Below are positions 8,250 through 16,716 of a DNA stretch of 64,000 nucleotides, piece after piece. Under the pieces are notes generated by a model that ran no database searches, was not told the DNA's origin, and saw only the letters and a list, made by a program, of their open reading frames with translations. Origin of the DNA: Litorimonas sp. (GTDB lineage Bacteria; Pseudomonadota; Alphaproteobacteria; Caulobacterales; Maricaulaceae); contig JAPYSU010000007.1 in the NCBI GenBank assembly GCA_029936425.1, positions 1-64,000 of the forward strand. Reading direction: 5' to 3'. Made by a program: the position numbers and the translations under genes. Numbering within the stretch: the stretch's first letter is position 1; the number at the start of each line of letters is the position of its first letter.

Positions 8250-9391
8250 AGCGTTATTTCCGTCCAAGCTGACTCATTCGCGCTGCTTTTCAATAGGGCT
8301 TCGATAAAGGCCATACCTCTAACGCCGCCTTCTATGCCGGTTTGTGTCTTTTTTCCGCTTCGTATGGCTTCTGCAAAATCAAGATAGATATTGGCGAAAG
8401 CTTCAATGTAGCCTTCCGGATGCCCTGGAGGCGTGCGAAATGCCGATTGCGTCCGTTGATTTAAATAACCGTGTCCAGCCCTGAGAATTTGCGTCGGTTG
8501 ATCTGGATAAGTTCGTATCAGGGTATTCGGTTCTTCCTGGCGCCATTCAAGCCCGCCTAACTCTCCATAAACTCGAATAGACAGACTATTTTCTTTTCCG
8601 ACGCAGATTTGTGAGGCGCTAAGCGTGCCTTTTACGCCGCCTTCCATTCGAAACAAAGCAGAGCCATCATCATCCAACCTGCGACCATCAACAAATGTAG
8701 ATAAATCCGCCGCGACATGTGTCATTCTTTTTTGGGTGACATATTCCGCTAAATTGTGTGCATGCGTGCCAATATCGCCCATACAGCCCGAGCCCCCCGA
8801 ACGAGCGGGGTCTGTTCGCCAGTCTGCTTGTTTATTCTCCACCTCTGTTGCGAGCCAGCCCTGAATATATTCTACGAAAACTTTTCTGATTTTTCCTATT
8901 TCGCCCGCCTTGATTAGACGCTTAGCTTCTCCGACCATTGGATAGCCGAGATAGGTATGGGTCAGGCCATATAATTTTCCGGTGTTTGAAACGATGTCAG
9001 CAAGCTGTTTTGCTTCTGCCAAACTCAACGTCGCCGGCTTATCCGACAAAACATGAAAGCCAGCTTCCAGCGCGGCTTTTGCAACGGAGAAATGCACATG
9101 GTTTGGCGTTACAATGGAGACAAACTCCATACGTTCATTTTCCGGAAGAGCGGCCTCTGAGTCCATCATATCCTGAAAACTGGCATAGCAACGGCTCTCT
9201 TGGAGTCCCAAGGCTGCACCAGTCGATTTGCAATTTGTCTCATCTCTTGAAAAGGCGCCGCAGACGAGTTCAATCTTTCCATCAAGACGCGCCGCCAATC
9301 GGTGGATTTCACCAATAAAGGCGCCTTGGCCACCGCCGACCATTCCCATCGTCAATGGCCTATTTACTGCCCTGCCCTCCGGCTGAGTCAT
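8246..9391 (-). CDS. Gfo/Idh/MocA family oxidoreductase
   Basis: This is an NAD(P)-dependent sugar oxidoreductase of about 381 aa. An N-terminal Rossmann motif (GMVGGGQGA) is followed by the DKPATLSL variant of the family's EKP motif and the GDIGTHAHN segment that carries the usual catalytic Asp/His. The ATG at 9391 is preferred over a TTG twelve bases upstream because a GGGG ribosome-binding site lies at a suitable distance. It is the first gene of the operon. In a 3-keto-sugar route it would reduce the imported keto sugar or oxidise C3 of the glycoside inside the cell; both are known for the family. Confidence 0.88.
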   Translation of the reverse strand: MTQPEGRAVNRPLTMGMVGGGQGAFIGEIHRLAARLDGKIELVCGAFSRDETNCKSTGAALGLQESRCYASFQDMMDSEAALPENERMEFVSIVTPNHVHFSVAKAALEAGFHVLSDKPATLSLAEAKQLADIVSNTGKLYGLTHTYLGYPMVGEAKRLIKAGEIGKIRKVFVEYIQGWLATEVENKQADWRTDPARSGGSGCMGDIGTHAHNLAEYVTQKRMTHVAADLSTFVDGRRLDDDGSALFRMEGGVKGTLSASQICVGKENSLSIRVYGELGGLEWRQEEPNTLIRTYPDQPTQILRAGHGYLNQRTQSAFRTPPGHPEGYIEAFANIYLDFAEAIRSGKKTQTGIEGGVRGMAFIEALLKSSANESAWTEITL

Positions 9392-9404
9392 ATAATTCCC
9401 CAAT

Positions 9405-9420
9405 ACTGACTTATGTCAGT
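9405..9420. promoter_or_regulatory. Palindrome in the leader of the sugar operon
   Basis: ACTGAC-TTAT-GTCAGT is a perfect 6-bp inverted repeat with a 4-base centre, placed between the candidate promoter region and the ribosome-binding site of the Gfo/Idh gene. It is followed on the plus strand by six T residues, but no plus-strand gene ends here, so I favour an operator or an RNA hairpin of the minus-strand leader over a terminator. A repeat of this size is not rare by chance; position is the main support. Confidence 0.3.
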
Positions 9421-9452
9421 TTTTTTATTGTCTGATCGAATTTAGACTCGAA

Positions 9453-9466
9453 CGACAACGCTGTCA
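9453..9466. promoter_or_regulatory. LacI-like operator candidate upstream of the sugar operon
   Basis: CGACAACGCTGTCA is an imperfect palindrome with a central CG and GACA/TGTC half-sites, the general layout of LacI-family operators. It sits about 60 nt upstream of the first operon start codon. No LacI-family gene is in the window, so a regulator would have to be encoded elsewhere. Confidence 0.3.
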
Positions 9467-9493
9467 TTTTTGAGTATAAAGACGTTTGCCGCC

Positions 9494-11149
9494 TTAGATG
9501 TCAAGTCCTGCCCGTCGCCAACCTTCAAATACAAGCTCACGCAAATTATCATCAGGTTGCCACGTCAAAAAGACTTCGGTCAATAATCTATCATAATTCG
9601 TGTTTACCCTGTGAGCCTCCTGAAGAAATATATTCGCTCTTTCGGTGTCCTCCACATGCCCAAGACTGGATAGCCAAATTATCTGTGATCCTACCGCACT
9701 ATCAGTGTTTACGTTTTCCAGTGCATCCAGAACCACTTCAAACTTTTTTTCACGAAACGCTAAAATTATTTCGCTGGTATAAAACCAAGCCGGTGGTTGA
9801 TCGACAAGCCGCAAGGCTGCCTTATGGTAATACTCCGCACGTTCCCTTTTCCCCCTAAAGGCACTGGTTAGCGCGTAATAGGCTAACAGAGAATAATCAT
9901 TTGGATTTAGCGCACTGGCCTTTTGCGCCATTCTCTCAGCTATCTCCAGATGACCAATATGATAATGAGCCTGGAATAAAGCCAAAAATGCGAGAGCATT
10001 ATCGGGATCTATCGCTGAAGATTTTCTACCGTATTCAATAGCGGCTTCCAATCGCCCTTTTCCCACTTCACTTGGGATGGATAAAGTACATAGAAATGTA
10101 TTGAGCAGAGATCTAACTGCCCAGGCCGACGAATAATTCTTTTGCGTTTGAGTAATTGTCTCAAACTCTTTCAAAAGCCCTCTTACTTTTCCGGTGGAAG
10201 GAGATATTTTCAGCTCGTAAAATTTAAGAAGTGCTTCATAAGCAGAGAGGCTTTGACGCCGACCCAAGTTTTCCCGGCGGTTAAAACGATTTACAACTCC
10301 GAAAGGTGCAGCCACTTTCGCAGCCGTATAAGAAGCAATTTCTTCTTGGATTTCAAAGATATTTTCGGCGGAATATTGTTTGTCGAAAATTCGCGTGAAA
10401 ATGTGCTCTCCCGTCTCTGTTGAGATCAGGTCAACGGACACCCGAAAAACATCCCCCAAACGACGTACTGTTCCGTTCAAAACGAACTGAACATTATATT
10501 CTTTACCGAATTGCTTGAGATCGATATTCGCTCCGGAATGTTTTATGGTCGGCATTCGAGCAACGATGCGGAGATAACGAAATTGCACAAGAGCATTTAT
10601 TATTTCGGCCGTGAGCCCTTCGGCAAAGCAATCTGACTGATCAGGGCCACTGATATTGTTGAACGTGAAGACCGCGATGCCGGGCCTGGAAACAAAATGA
10701 GACACATTGTGTGTGTCTATCGGTAAGTTTTCATTTTCTTCTGTGGCCTCCAATACAGTTTCAGGTACCTCGTGCCGCATTTCAAAAACGGGAGCATACT
10801 GCCCCTTTGGGATCACAATCCGTACAGGGTCTTTTAATCCCGATGATCCATAATAGAGGTCTAGTCGGCGCCTCAATTGGCCGGCTTGCACTCTAACAAT
10901 AGTATCGCTTTGAGGGTCGAAATCATCCGGTTTATCGAAAACTTCTAACCCAATTGTATATCCCTTTAGAAGATCAGAGTTTCCTTCCAGGGCTTCCTGC
11001 ACGACATAACTGAGAAACCGCTTCATCCGCGTCGTATCGCGAAAAAGCTTGTCCTTTCGGATTCGTTCAAGCTGCTCAAGGACGGCCTGCTTGACGTCAG
11101 GGTCAATCTCTTGAGGCTCTTCGAATGATGGCAGTGTGGGTAAGCCCAT
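9494..11149 (-). CDS. Winged-helix/TPR regulator with FlgO/TolB-N-like domain
   Basis: This 551-aa protein is built from three parts. Residues ~20-120 form a module (FLSYVVQEAL, KGYTIGLEVF, FDPQSDTIVRVQAGQLRRRL, IPKGQYAPVF) found in alphaproteobacterial adenylate-cyclase-like and TPR proteins, where it resembles a winged-helix DNA-binding domain. Residues ~150-260 resemble the TolB-N/FlgO domain (the FAEGLTAEIINAL segment). The rest is tetratricopeptide-like helical repeats. There is no signal peptide or clear membrane segment. No cyclase domain is present. It lies directly upstream of the sugar operon on the same strand with a 100-nt gap, so it may regulate it, but the cluster also has operator-like sites of a different type. 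The function is inferred from architecture. Confidence 0.75.
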   Translation of the reverse strand: MGLPTLPSFEEPQEIDPDVKQAVLEQLERIRKDKLFRDTTRMKRFLSYVVQEALEGNSDLLKGYTIGLEVFDKPDDFDPQSDTIVRVQAGQLRRRLDLYYGSSGLKDPVRIVIPKGQYAPVFEMRHEVPETVLEATEENENLPIDTHNVSHFVSRPGIAVFTFNNISGPDQSDCFAEGLTAEIINALVQFRYLRIVARMPTIKHSGANIDLKQFGKEYNVQFVLNGTVRRLGDVFRVSVDLISTETGEHIFTRIFDKQYSAENIFEIQEEIASYTAAKVAAPFGVVNRFNRRENLGRRQSLSAYEALLKFYELKISPSTGKVRGLLKEFETITQTQKNYSSAWAVRSLLNTFLCTLSIPSEVGKGRLEAAIEYGRKSSAIDPDNALAFLALFQAHYHIGHLEIAERMAQKASALNPNDYSLLAYYALTSAFRGKRERAEYYHKAALRLVDQPPAWFYTSEIILAFREKKFEVVLDALENVNTDSAVGSQIIWLSSLGHVEDTERANIFLQEAHRVNTNYDRLLTEVFLTWQPDDNLRELVFEGWRRAGLDI

Positions 11150-11366
11150 AACCGTCCTATCTGTTGATCGAATCCTAGGTTACAACATATGAAAGCGCAA
11201 CACTCGTTCTATACACAAAGGTAATATTCAGAGAGAAATTTGTAAATTACTCTTCGGAAAAAGCCCCTTTCAGGGTCACTGTTCGGCCTTCGGTTTCTCT
11301 CTTACGCTAAAGAAAGCACAGCTGAGAATATTGATTTTTTGACCCCTTCATCATAGAGGCCCGTTC

Positions 11367-12284
11367 ATGACTTACCGCATTGCAGCGCTCTACCAATTTA
11401 CCGCTTTGCCGGACTATGAAGCCCTGCAACCGTCCCTGCTAAAGATGTGCGAACTATTAGAGATAAAAGGGACAATTCTCTTGGCGCAAGAAGGAATCAA
11501 CGGAACTATTTCCGGAACACATGAAGCGATTGATGAGCTTCTGGAGTTTTTGCGTGAAGACCCTCGATTATCTGACTTGGAAGCTAAATTCTCTGAGGCT
11601 GAATCAGCGCCATTTTATCGGATGAAAGTCCGGTTGAAAAAAGAAATTGTAACAATGGGTGTTGATGATATTGATCCGAATAAAGTCGTGGGAACTTATG
11701 TCGACCCTGCTGACTGGAATGAACTGATTTCTGACTCTGATACAATTCTGATCGATACCCGAAATGATTATGAGGTTGAAATCGGAACGTTCAAAGGCGC
11801 CGTCAATCCAAAGACAAAAACATTTAGGGATTTTCCGAACTGGGTCGAAGAGAACCGCGAGAGCATTAGCAAACCGAAAGTCGCCATGTTTTGCACGGGT
11901 GGAATTCGGTGCGAAAAAGCCAGTGCTTTTATGAAACAAAATGGCTTCGAAGATGTATATCATCTTAAAGGCGGTATTTTGAAATATCTGGAAACCCAGC
12001 CAGAAGAAGAAAGTCTCTGGGGCGGTGAGTGTTTTGTTTTTGATCAGCGTGTTGCTGTAAGGCATAATCTCGAGCAGGGACAATATGATCAATGCTTTGC
12101 CTGCCGCCATCCGATAACGGAAGAAGACAAACAATCTCCGCTTTATATCAAAGGCGTGGCTTGTCCTCGGTGTCACGCAGATATGAGCGAAGACCAGAAA
12201 GGCAGATTCGCTGAGCGGCAAAAGCAAATAGAACTCGCAAAAGCGCGAGGGGAAACGCATATAGGGCGGAAATTAGACACCTAA
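11367..12284 (+). CDS. trhO: tRNA uridine(34) hydroxylase (rhodanese-domain TrhO/YceA)
   Basis: The product is 305 aa, the usual length for the family. Residues 1-95 form the N-terminal ferredoxin-like domain. Residues ~120-215 form a rhodanese domain with the catalytic loop [10 protein letters not shown]. The C-terminus has paired cysteines ([16 protein letters not shown]) that may bind metal. The family uses oxygen to form 5-hydroxyuridine at the wobble position of certain tRNAs. The next gene begins within about 20 nt in the same frame, so the two are probably co-transcribed. Confidence 0.92.
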   Translation: MTYRIAALYQFTALPDYEALQPSLLKMCELLEIKGTILLAQEGINGTISGTHEAIDELLEFLREDPRLSDLEAKFSEAESAPFYRMKVRLKKEIVTMGVDDIDPNKVVGTYVDPADWNELISDSDTILIDTRNDYEVEIGTFKGAVNPKTKTFRDFPNWVEENRESISKPKVAMFCTGGIRCEKASAFMKQNGFEDVYHLKGGILKYLETQPEEESLWGGECFVFDQRVAVRHNLEQGQYDQCFACRHPITEEDKQSPLYIKGVACPRCHADMSEDQKGRFAERQKQIELAKARGETHIGRKLDT

Positions 12285-12294
12285 ATCATTGAGC

Positions 12295-12308
12295 AGGAGA
12301 AAAGCATC
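12295..12308 (+). promoter_or_regulatory. Shine-Dalgarno AGGAG followed by an ATC start codon
   Basis: AGGAG at 12295-12299 is followed after six bases by ATC at 12306. No ATG, GTG or TTG lies in the glutathione-transferase frame between the preceding stop codon (12282-12284) and the ATG at 12363, which is already inside the conserved domain. Confidence 0.6.
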
Positions 12309-12968
12309 TCTACATCTGATTCAGCAGCTATTTTATACTCTTTCCGACGTTGTCCTTATGCCATGCGCGCCCGCATGGCCTTGTCTGTTGCAGACATTGA
12401 ATATGAACACCGCGAAGTTTCTCTGAGAAACAAACCTGAACCGATGCTGGAGGCTTCCCCCAAAGGCACAGTTCCCGTCTTTATACCTAGGGATGGGCCC
12501 GTCCTGGAAGAGAGTTTGGCCATTATGCGTCATGCCTTGCAACATAATGACCCGGAAAACTGGTTGTTTGACAAGACCGATCGAACAAATGACTTCATCA
12601 AAGTTATGGACGAAGATTTTAAACCGCATCTGGATAGATATAAGTATGCCAGTCGATATGACGAAACAGCTCAACGCGGTGATGTAGATCTGACGCATCG
12701 CGCCGCTGCGGTGGAACTTTTACAGAAATGGGAAAGAGCCTTGGAGAAAAATGAATTTCTTCTGCGTGATACTCCCAGCTTTGCAGATATCGCAACCTTC
12801 CCCTTTATTCGACAGTTTGCCGCGACCGAGAAAGAGTGGTGGGCAAGTAAACCCTTGCCAAATGTTTCCGATTGGCTTGAAAGGTGCTTGAACTTGGGCC
12901 TTTTCAAGAAAATCATGAAAAAACGCCCCCTCTGGGAGCCTCCTCAGAGCGATACACCTCCGGCCTGA
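12306..12968 (+). CDS. Glutathione S-transferase family protein, probable ATC start
   Basis: The product is about 220 aa when begun at the ATC at 12306. The frame then reads ISTSDSAAILYSFRRCPYAM, whose ILYSFRRCPYAMRARMAL section is the first strand and the CPYA active-site region of a thioredoxin-fold GST N-terminal domain. Starting at the first ATG (12363) would remove the strand and the Cys-Pro motif, leaving a non-functional domain. The C-terminal helical domain runs to the end (RDTPSFADIATFPFIRQF). The substrate is unknown; the family often acts in detoxification or dithiol exchange. It follows trhO by 21 nt, in one transcription unit. Family membership is firm; the unusual start is strongly suggested but unproven. 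Confidence 0.82.
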   Translation: MSTSDSAAILYSFRRCPYAMRARMALSVADIEYEHREVSLRNKPEPMLEASPKGTVPVFIPRDGPVLEESLAIMRHALQHNDPENWLFDKTDRTNDFIKVMDEDFKPHLDRYKYASRYDETAQRGDVDLTHRAAAVELLQKWERALEKNEFLLRDTPSFADIATFPFIRQFAATEKEWWASKPLPNVSDWLERCLNLGLFKKIMKKRPLWEPPQSDTPPA

Positions 12969-13092
12969 CAACTTACCCACGGCTTAATTTACCTAAATCA
13001 TAGTTATCAACACGCTGTGGGACACCTCATCTTGTGAGAATCAGAGAGTTTCCTAGTTTTAACTCATAGATTCGAAACAAGGTTTGTTTGAT

Positions 13093-13626
13093 ATGTCTTT
13101 CGCTGATCACCATTGCCTTCGGCCTACGCCCTCTTTGATGGGCGCCGCCGCATTGCGCGAAAATCCTACGGCTGTTTTTGAGCGTATCGCACTGGCAGAA
13201 GGGTATGATCTTGAGCGGATAGAGCTGAATGAAATCGAAATTGCCGTCCCGGGGCTTTGGTGTGATCACGACATCAGCATCATCTGGAATCCCGGCACAG
13301 AACAGGTGCAATGTTTTCTCATGTTTGAGGGGAAAACTCCCGGGGGTCGCTCAGATGATATATGTCGGCTGATGTCCCTCATAAATGAGAACCTGAAAGC
13401 CGGTCATTTCGATTATTCTACTCGCCACCAAGCACTTGTTTACCGCAATGCCTTAACCCTCAAAGGTGGCGCTCGTCTTCAAACGGAGCAGGCCATGGAT
13501 ATTATTGCCTCTGCGCTGGACGCGGCCGAACGGGGCTACCCTGCCTGCCAATATGTCGTTTGGGCCGGAAAATCTCCGGAAGATGCTCTCACCTCTGCTC
13601 TCGTCGATCTGGCGTCTTTTCCATAG
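13093..13626 (+). CDS. YbjN domain-containing protein
   Basis: The product is about 177 aa. It matches the YbjN family (fold related to type III secretion chaperones), visible in the paired beta-strand/helix units such as DISIIWNPGTEQVQCFLMFEG and the following helix DDICRLMSLINENL. The ATG at 13093 is preferred to a TTG nine bases upstream; an AAGG lies 10 nt before it. Alphaproteobacterial members are small cytosolic proteins of uncertain role. The stop is only 8 nt from the convergent end of the sensor-kinase gene. Confidence 0.75.
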   Translation: MSFADHHCLRPTPSLMGAAALRENPTAVFERIALAEGYDLERIELNEIEIAVPGLWCDHDISIIWNPGTEQVQCFLMFEGKTPGGRSDDICRLMSLINENLKAGHFDYSTRHQALVYRNALTLKGGARLQTEQAMDIIASALDAAERGYPACQYVVWAGKSPEDALTSALVDLASFP

Positions 13627-13634
13627 GCTATTTA

Positions 13635-14942
13635 TTATTGAGGTAGCGATATTGTCGCGCGCAGTCCGCCTTGCGGGCTATCGTCCAATATAAGGCTGCC
13701 GCCATGGGATTGCGCAATATCTCGCGCAATAGACAGTCCCAAACCAACCCCTTCAATGTTTTGTGTGCGGGCATCATCCAGACGACTAAAGGCTCGAAAC
13801 GCCAGTTTGCGCTTCTCTTGGGGTATGCCTGGTCCGGAGTCATCCACAATGAACTCAATCCTGTTAGGGCTTGTTTGAACAGAGAGCTCACATCCCTTGG
13901 CATATTTACTACTGTTAGAAATAAGATTTGTGAGCGCTCGAGATAAGGCGATAGGACGCAGTTTTGCCGTTAGCCCCTCAGGAATGGATTTTTCATTTAA
14001 GCTTGCCGCTTGACCTTCTACAACAGCTCTCAAATAATTATTGATATCAATGACTTCTGGAGTTTCGCTCCCCTGACCTCTGGCAAAGTCAAGATACCCG
14101 GTCAACATTGATTCCATTTCTAACAAATCCTGACGTGCCGCGCGGATTTCCTCTGTATCCTCTTGTAAGGCCAGCTGTAATTTCAATCGGGTGAGAGGCG
14201 TGCGGAGATCATGGCTCACGCCCGCCAGCATCATGGTTCGCTGTTCCAAATGGCGTTGAAGCCGGCTTCGCATTTTCAAAAAGGATTGTCCGGCCCGACG
14301 TACTTCTGACGCTCCGGAAGGTTTGTATTTTCCCAAATCCTGCCCTTTACCATATGCATCAGCCGCATCTGCCAATAGGCGGATCGGTTTTGCCTGGTTC
14401 CGAATAAAAATGATGGAGACAAGCGTCAGCAGGATTGTTGCCGTCATCAGCCAAAAAATGAATACGAAACCCGTTGGGGCAAAAACCCTCTCTCGCGCAG
14501 CAATAAACCGGAGATACCCGCCTTCGACCTCCACCCGGACGTCAATATGATTGGGATAACGCGTTGTATCGAACCAAAATCTATCGTCCAAACTTTCATT
14601 AAGGGCCCGTCGTAAGGTCTTGTCTAGATTAGAGAAAAACATTTGCCGCCTTTGAGCCACGGGCAGTACATCGCCTTTTCGAAAGACAACGGAGAGCTGC
14701 ATTCCAGGACTTAGAAGGTTGTTGAGATCTTCGGCTCTGGCGATAGTCGGGTTCTGTTTAAAAAGCGTCGTGGCAACAGCAATATCAGCGGCAACGCTGT
14801 CGGATAAATTCGCCGTCACCCGATCCCAATGCGCGTTGAAAAAGAAATAGACCACGGCAATTTGCATAATGCCAATGGGCAACATGATAATAAGCAAAGC
14901 CCGACCAAACAGGCTTTTAGGCAAATATCGTTTTAGATTCAT
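13635..14942 (-). CDS. Sensor histidine kinase, EnvZ type
   Basis: The product is about 435 aa. The N-terminal membrane segment (~residues 10-30) and a second one (~170-190) flank a periplasmic domain, followed by a HAMP linker. The phospho-acceptor box is SHDLRTPLTRLK, the N box ALTNLISNSSKYAK, and the ATP-binding G boxes DDSGPGIP and GVGLGLSIARD. I chose the ATG at 14942 because it forms an ATGA overlap with the stop of the response-regulator gene upstream. The pair next to a branched-chain aminotransferase gene is a common alphaproteobacterial arrangement of the OmpR/EnvZ-like system; the signal is unknown. Confidence 0.9.
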   Translation of the reverse strand: MNLKRYLPKSLFGRALLIIMLPIGIMQIAVVYFFFNAHWDRVTANLSDSVAADIAVATTLFKQNPTIARAEDLNNLLSPGMQLSVVFRKGDVLPVAQRRQMFFSNLDKTLRRALNESLDDRFWFDTTRYPNHIDVRVEVEGGYLRFIAARERVFAPTGFVFIFWLMTATILLTLVSIIFIRNQAKPIRLLADAADAYGKGQDLGKYKPSGASEVRRAGQSFLKMRSRLQRHLEQRTMMLAGVSHDLRTPLTRLKLQLALQEDTEEIRAARQDLLEMESMLTGYLDFARGQGSETPEVIDINNYLRAVVEGQAASLNEKSIPEGLTAKLRPIALSRALTNLISNSSKYAKGCELSVQTSPNRIEFIVDDSGPGIPQEKRKLAFRAFSRLDDARTQNIEGVGLGLSIARDIAQSHGGSLILDDSPQGGLRATISLPQ

Positions 14943-15658
14943 GGTTCCGCCGCATGACAAATCAAACGATAGCCCTGCCCTCTTACGGTCAATATGTAAT
15001 CGGGTTCAGCGGGATTGTCTTCAATCTTGCGTCGAAGGCGCGTAATTTGGACATCTACTGCCCGATCAGAATTCGCATTGATGTTTTGCGAAAGCTCATA
15101 TCTTGAAACGGTACCTCCGCCCTGCTTAGCCAGAAGATCAAGCATGACATGCTCGCCCGTTGTCAGGCGCACTCTTTCATTATCCTTTGTCAAAAGATTA
15201 GTATCCAAATTATAACTGTATGGACCAAACAGAACTGTTTCCGACACACTGGGGCGCCCCGCGCGGCGGAATACATTATCGATTCTCAAAAGCAGCTCTT
15301 CCGGTTCGAAAGGTTTTGCCAGATAATCATCTGCCCCCGCACGCAATCCGGCAATTCGGTATTCGGATTCCCCCTTCGCGGTTAACAGAATGATGGGAAT
15401 ATCGCTGCTTTCACGCAAAGATCGAGAGAGTGACAAGCCATCTTCGCCTGGCATCATTATATCTAGTATAAGCAGATCATAAGACAGGCCCCGCATTTTT
15501 TCACGGGCCATAGCCGCATTTTCCGCCACTGACGTTCTATAACCTTCCCGACTAAGATATTTTTGGAGTAACAATCGGATCCGGTTATCATCATCAATAA
15601 TTAGAATATGGGTGTTGGAACGGTCCAGCCGAGTTGTTGGCGAGCGTGTCATAGACAA
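14939..15658 (-). CDS. ompR: OmpR-family response regulator
   Basis: The product is 239 aa. The receiver domain (residues ~15-125) has the acidic pair in LIIDDDNR, the phosphorylated Asp in LILDIMMPGEDG, the conserved Thr in LLTAKG and the Lys in YLAKPFEPEE. The C-terminal winged-helix output domain covers ~140-235 (LTTGEHVMLDLL, AVDVQITRLRRKIE). It is encoded first, with its kinase gene overlapping its stop by 4 nt. It diverges from the aminotransferase gene. The gene symbol reflects orthology-like context; the target genes are not known. Confidence 0.9.
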   Translation of the reverse strand: MSMTRSPTTRLDRSNTHILIIDDDNRIRLLLQKYLSREGYRTSVAENAAMAREKMRGLSYDLLILDIMMPGEDGLSLSRSLRESSDIPIILLTAKGESEYRIAGLRAGADDYLAKPFEPEELLLRIDNVFRRAGRPSVSETVLFGPYSYNLDTNLLTKDNERVRLTTGEHVMLDLLAKQGGGTVSRYELSQNINANSDRAVDVQITRLRRKIEDNPAEPDYILTVRGQGYRLICHAAEP

Positions 15659-15779
15659 ATATTCCCTTTTCCCACCTGAATGGCTGTTGACTTACCCTTT
15701 CCCAGAATAAGAATAGGATAAAGTCAGAATGGCGCGAAAATGCAAGAGCCGCAAGGCCGAGAGAGAATAGAGTGAGAAC

Positions 15780-16664
15780 ATGATTGAAAAAGCTTATCAC
15801 GACCGTGAAGGTCATATCTGGATGGACGGTGAATTTATCGACTGGCGCGAGACCAAAGTCCACTTACTCACCCACTCTCTTCATTATGGCTCTGCTGTGT
15901 TCGAAGGCGACCGGGCCTATGACGGAGAAATTTTCAGGCTGTCAGACCACTCTGAGAGACTCCTTAATTCCGCCAAACTTTTAGGGTATGAAATCCCCTA
16001 TACGCGCGAGCAGATTGATGCCGCCTGTAAAGAAGCCCTACAGAAATCCGGTTTGAAGGATGCTTATCTTCGGCCTGTAGCATGGCGTGGATCTGAAATG
16101 ATGGGCGTTGCCTCCAAAAACAATAAAATTCATCTGGCCGTCGCATGCTGGCACTGGGGTAGTTATTTTTCTGATAAAATGAAGGGTATCCGCCTGTGTA
16201 TTTCTGACTGGAAACGCCCTGCTCCGGATACAATTCCGTCCAAATCCAAAGCGGCAGGCCTCTATATGATTTGTACGCTGTCAAAAGATGCGGCCGCAGC
16301 CAAAGGCTTTGATGACGCGCTCATGTTTGATTATCGGGGACGCGTTGCCGAATGTACAGGCGCTCACATTTTCTTCGTTCGTGGAGACGAACTCCACACG
16401 CCAACCAATGATATTCTGCTCGAAGGCATAACACATGATAGCGTGATCAAACTCGCGGAAGCCCGTGGTTTCAAAGTTTTCAAACGTGATATTCACCCAT
16501 CAGAAATGGCGCATTTTGATGAATGTTTTGTTGTGGGCACAGCCGCCGAAGTCACGCCTGTACGGGAAATTGACGGCATTCACTATAAGCCTGGAAAAGT
16601 CTGTGAAGCGCTAGTTCAGGATTATGATGACGCCGTAAATAGACGTGGAAAAGTGAAATTCTAG
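15780..16664 (+). CDS. ilvE: Branched-chain amino acid aminotransferase
   Basis: This is a 294-aa PLP fold-type IV enzyme. The conserved entry is HYGSAVFEGDRAY, and the PLP-binding lysine lies in PSKSKAAGLYM. The phosphate-binding tail segments TNDILLEGITHDSV and VGTAAEVTPVREID are also present. It transfers amino groups between glutamate and the branched-chain 2-oxo acids. The start follows a GTGAG at a short distance. It diverges from the ompR-type gene and converges on glyA, with a hairpin between the two 3' ends. Confidence 0.93.
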   Translation: MIEKAYHDREGHIWMDGEFIDWRETKVHLLTHSLHYGSAVFEGDRAYDGEIFRLSDHSERLLNSAKLLGYEIPYTREQIDAACKEALQKSGLKDAYLRPVAWRGSEMMGVASKNNKIHLAVACWHWGSYFSDKMKGIRLCISDWKRPAPDTIPSKSKAAGLYMICTLSKDAAAAKGFDDALMFDYRGRVAECTGAHIFFVRGDELHTPTNDILLEGITHDSVIKLAEARGFKVFKRDIHPSEMAHFDECFVVGTAAEVTPVREIDGIHYKPGKVCEALVQDYDDAVNRRGKVKF

Positions 16665-16671
16665 CATCTAC

Positions 16672-16708
16672 TTTCGTCATTATCCGACACAATCGGGCAA
16701 TGACGAAA
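16672..16708. other. Bipartite hairpin between convergent ilvE and glyA
   Basis: TTTCGTCATT at 16672-16681 is the exact complement of AATGACGAAA at 16699-16708. Inside it CCGA (16684-16687) can pair with TCGG (16693-16696). The palindrome lies in the 52-nt gap between two convergent genes and could end or protect both transcripts. There is no clear T-run on either side, so it is not a standard intrinsic terminator. Confidence 0.5.
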
Positions 16709-16716
16709 CGAAAGAC

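Noticed and set aside
9405..9426. Plus-strand intrinsic terminator (hairpin followed by T-run)
   Set aside because: No plus-strand gene lies upstream; the site is in the leader of a minus-strand operon, so an operator or leader hairpin is more likely.
12972..13020. DnaA-box-like sequences (TTATCAACA at 13004) suggesting a replication origin
   Set aside because: Only one near-match and one weak match, no AT-rich unwinding region and no origin-type neighbours such as hemE, dnaA or parAB.
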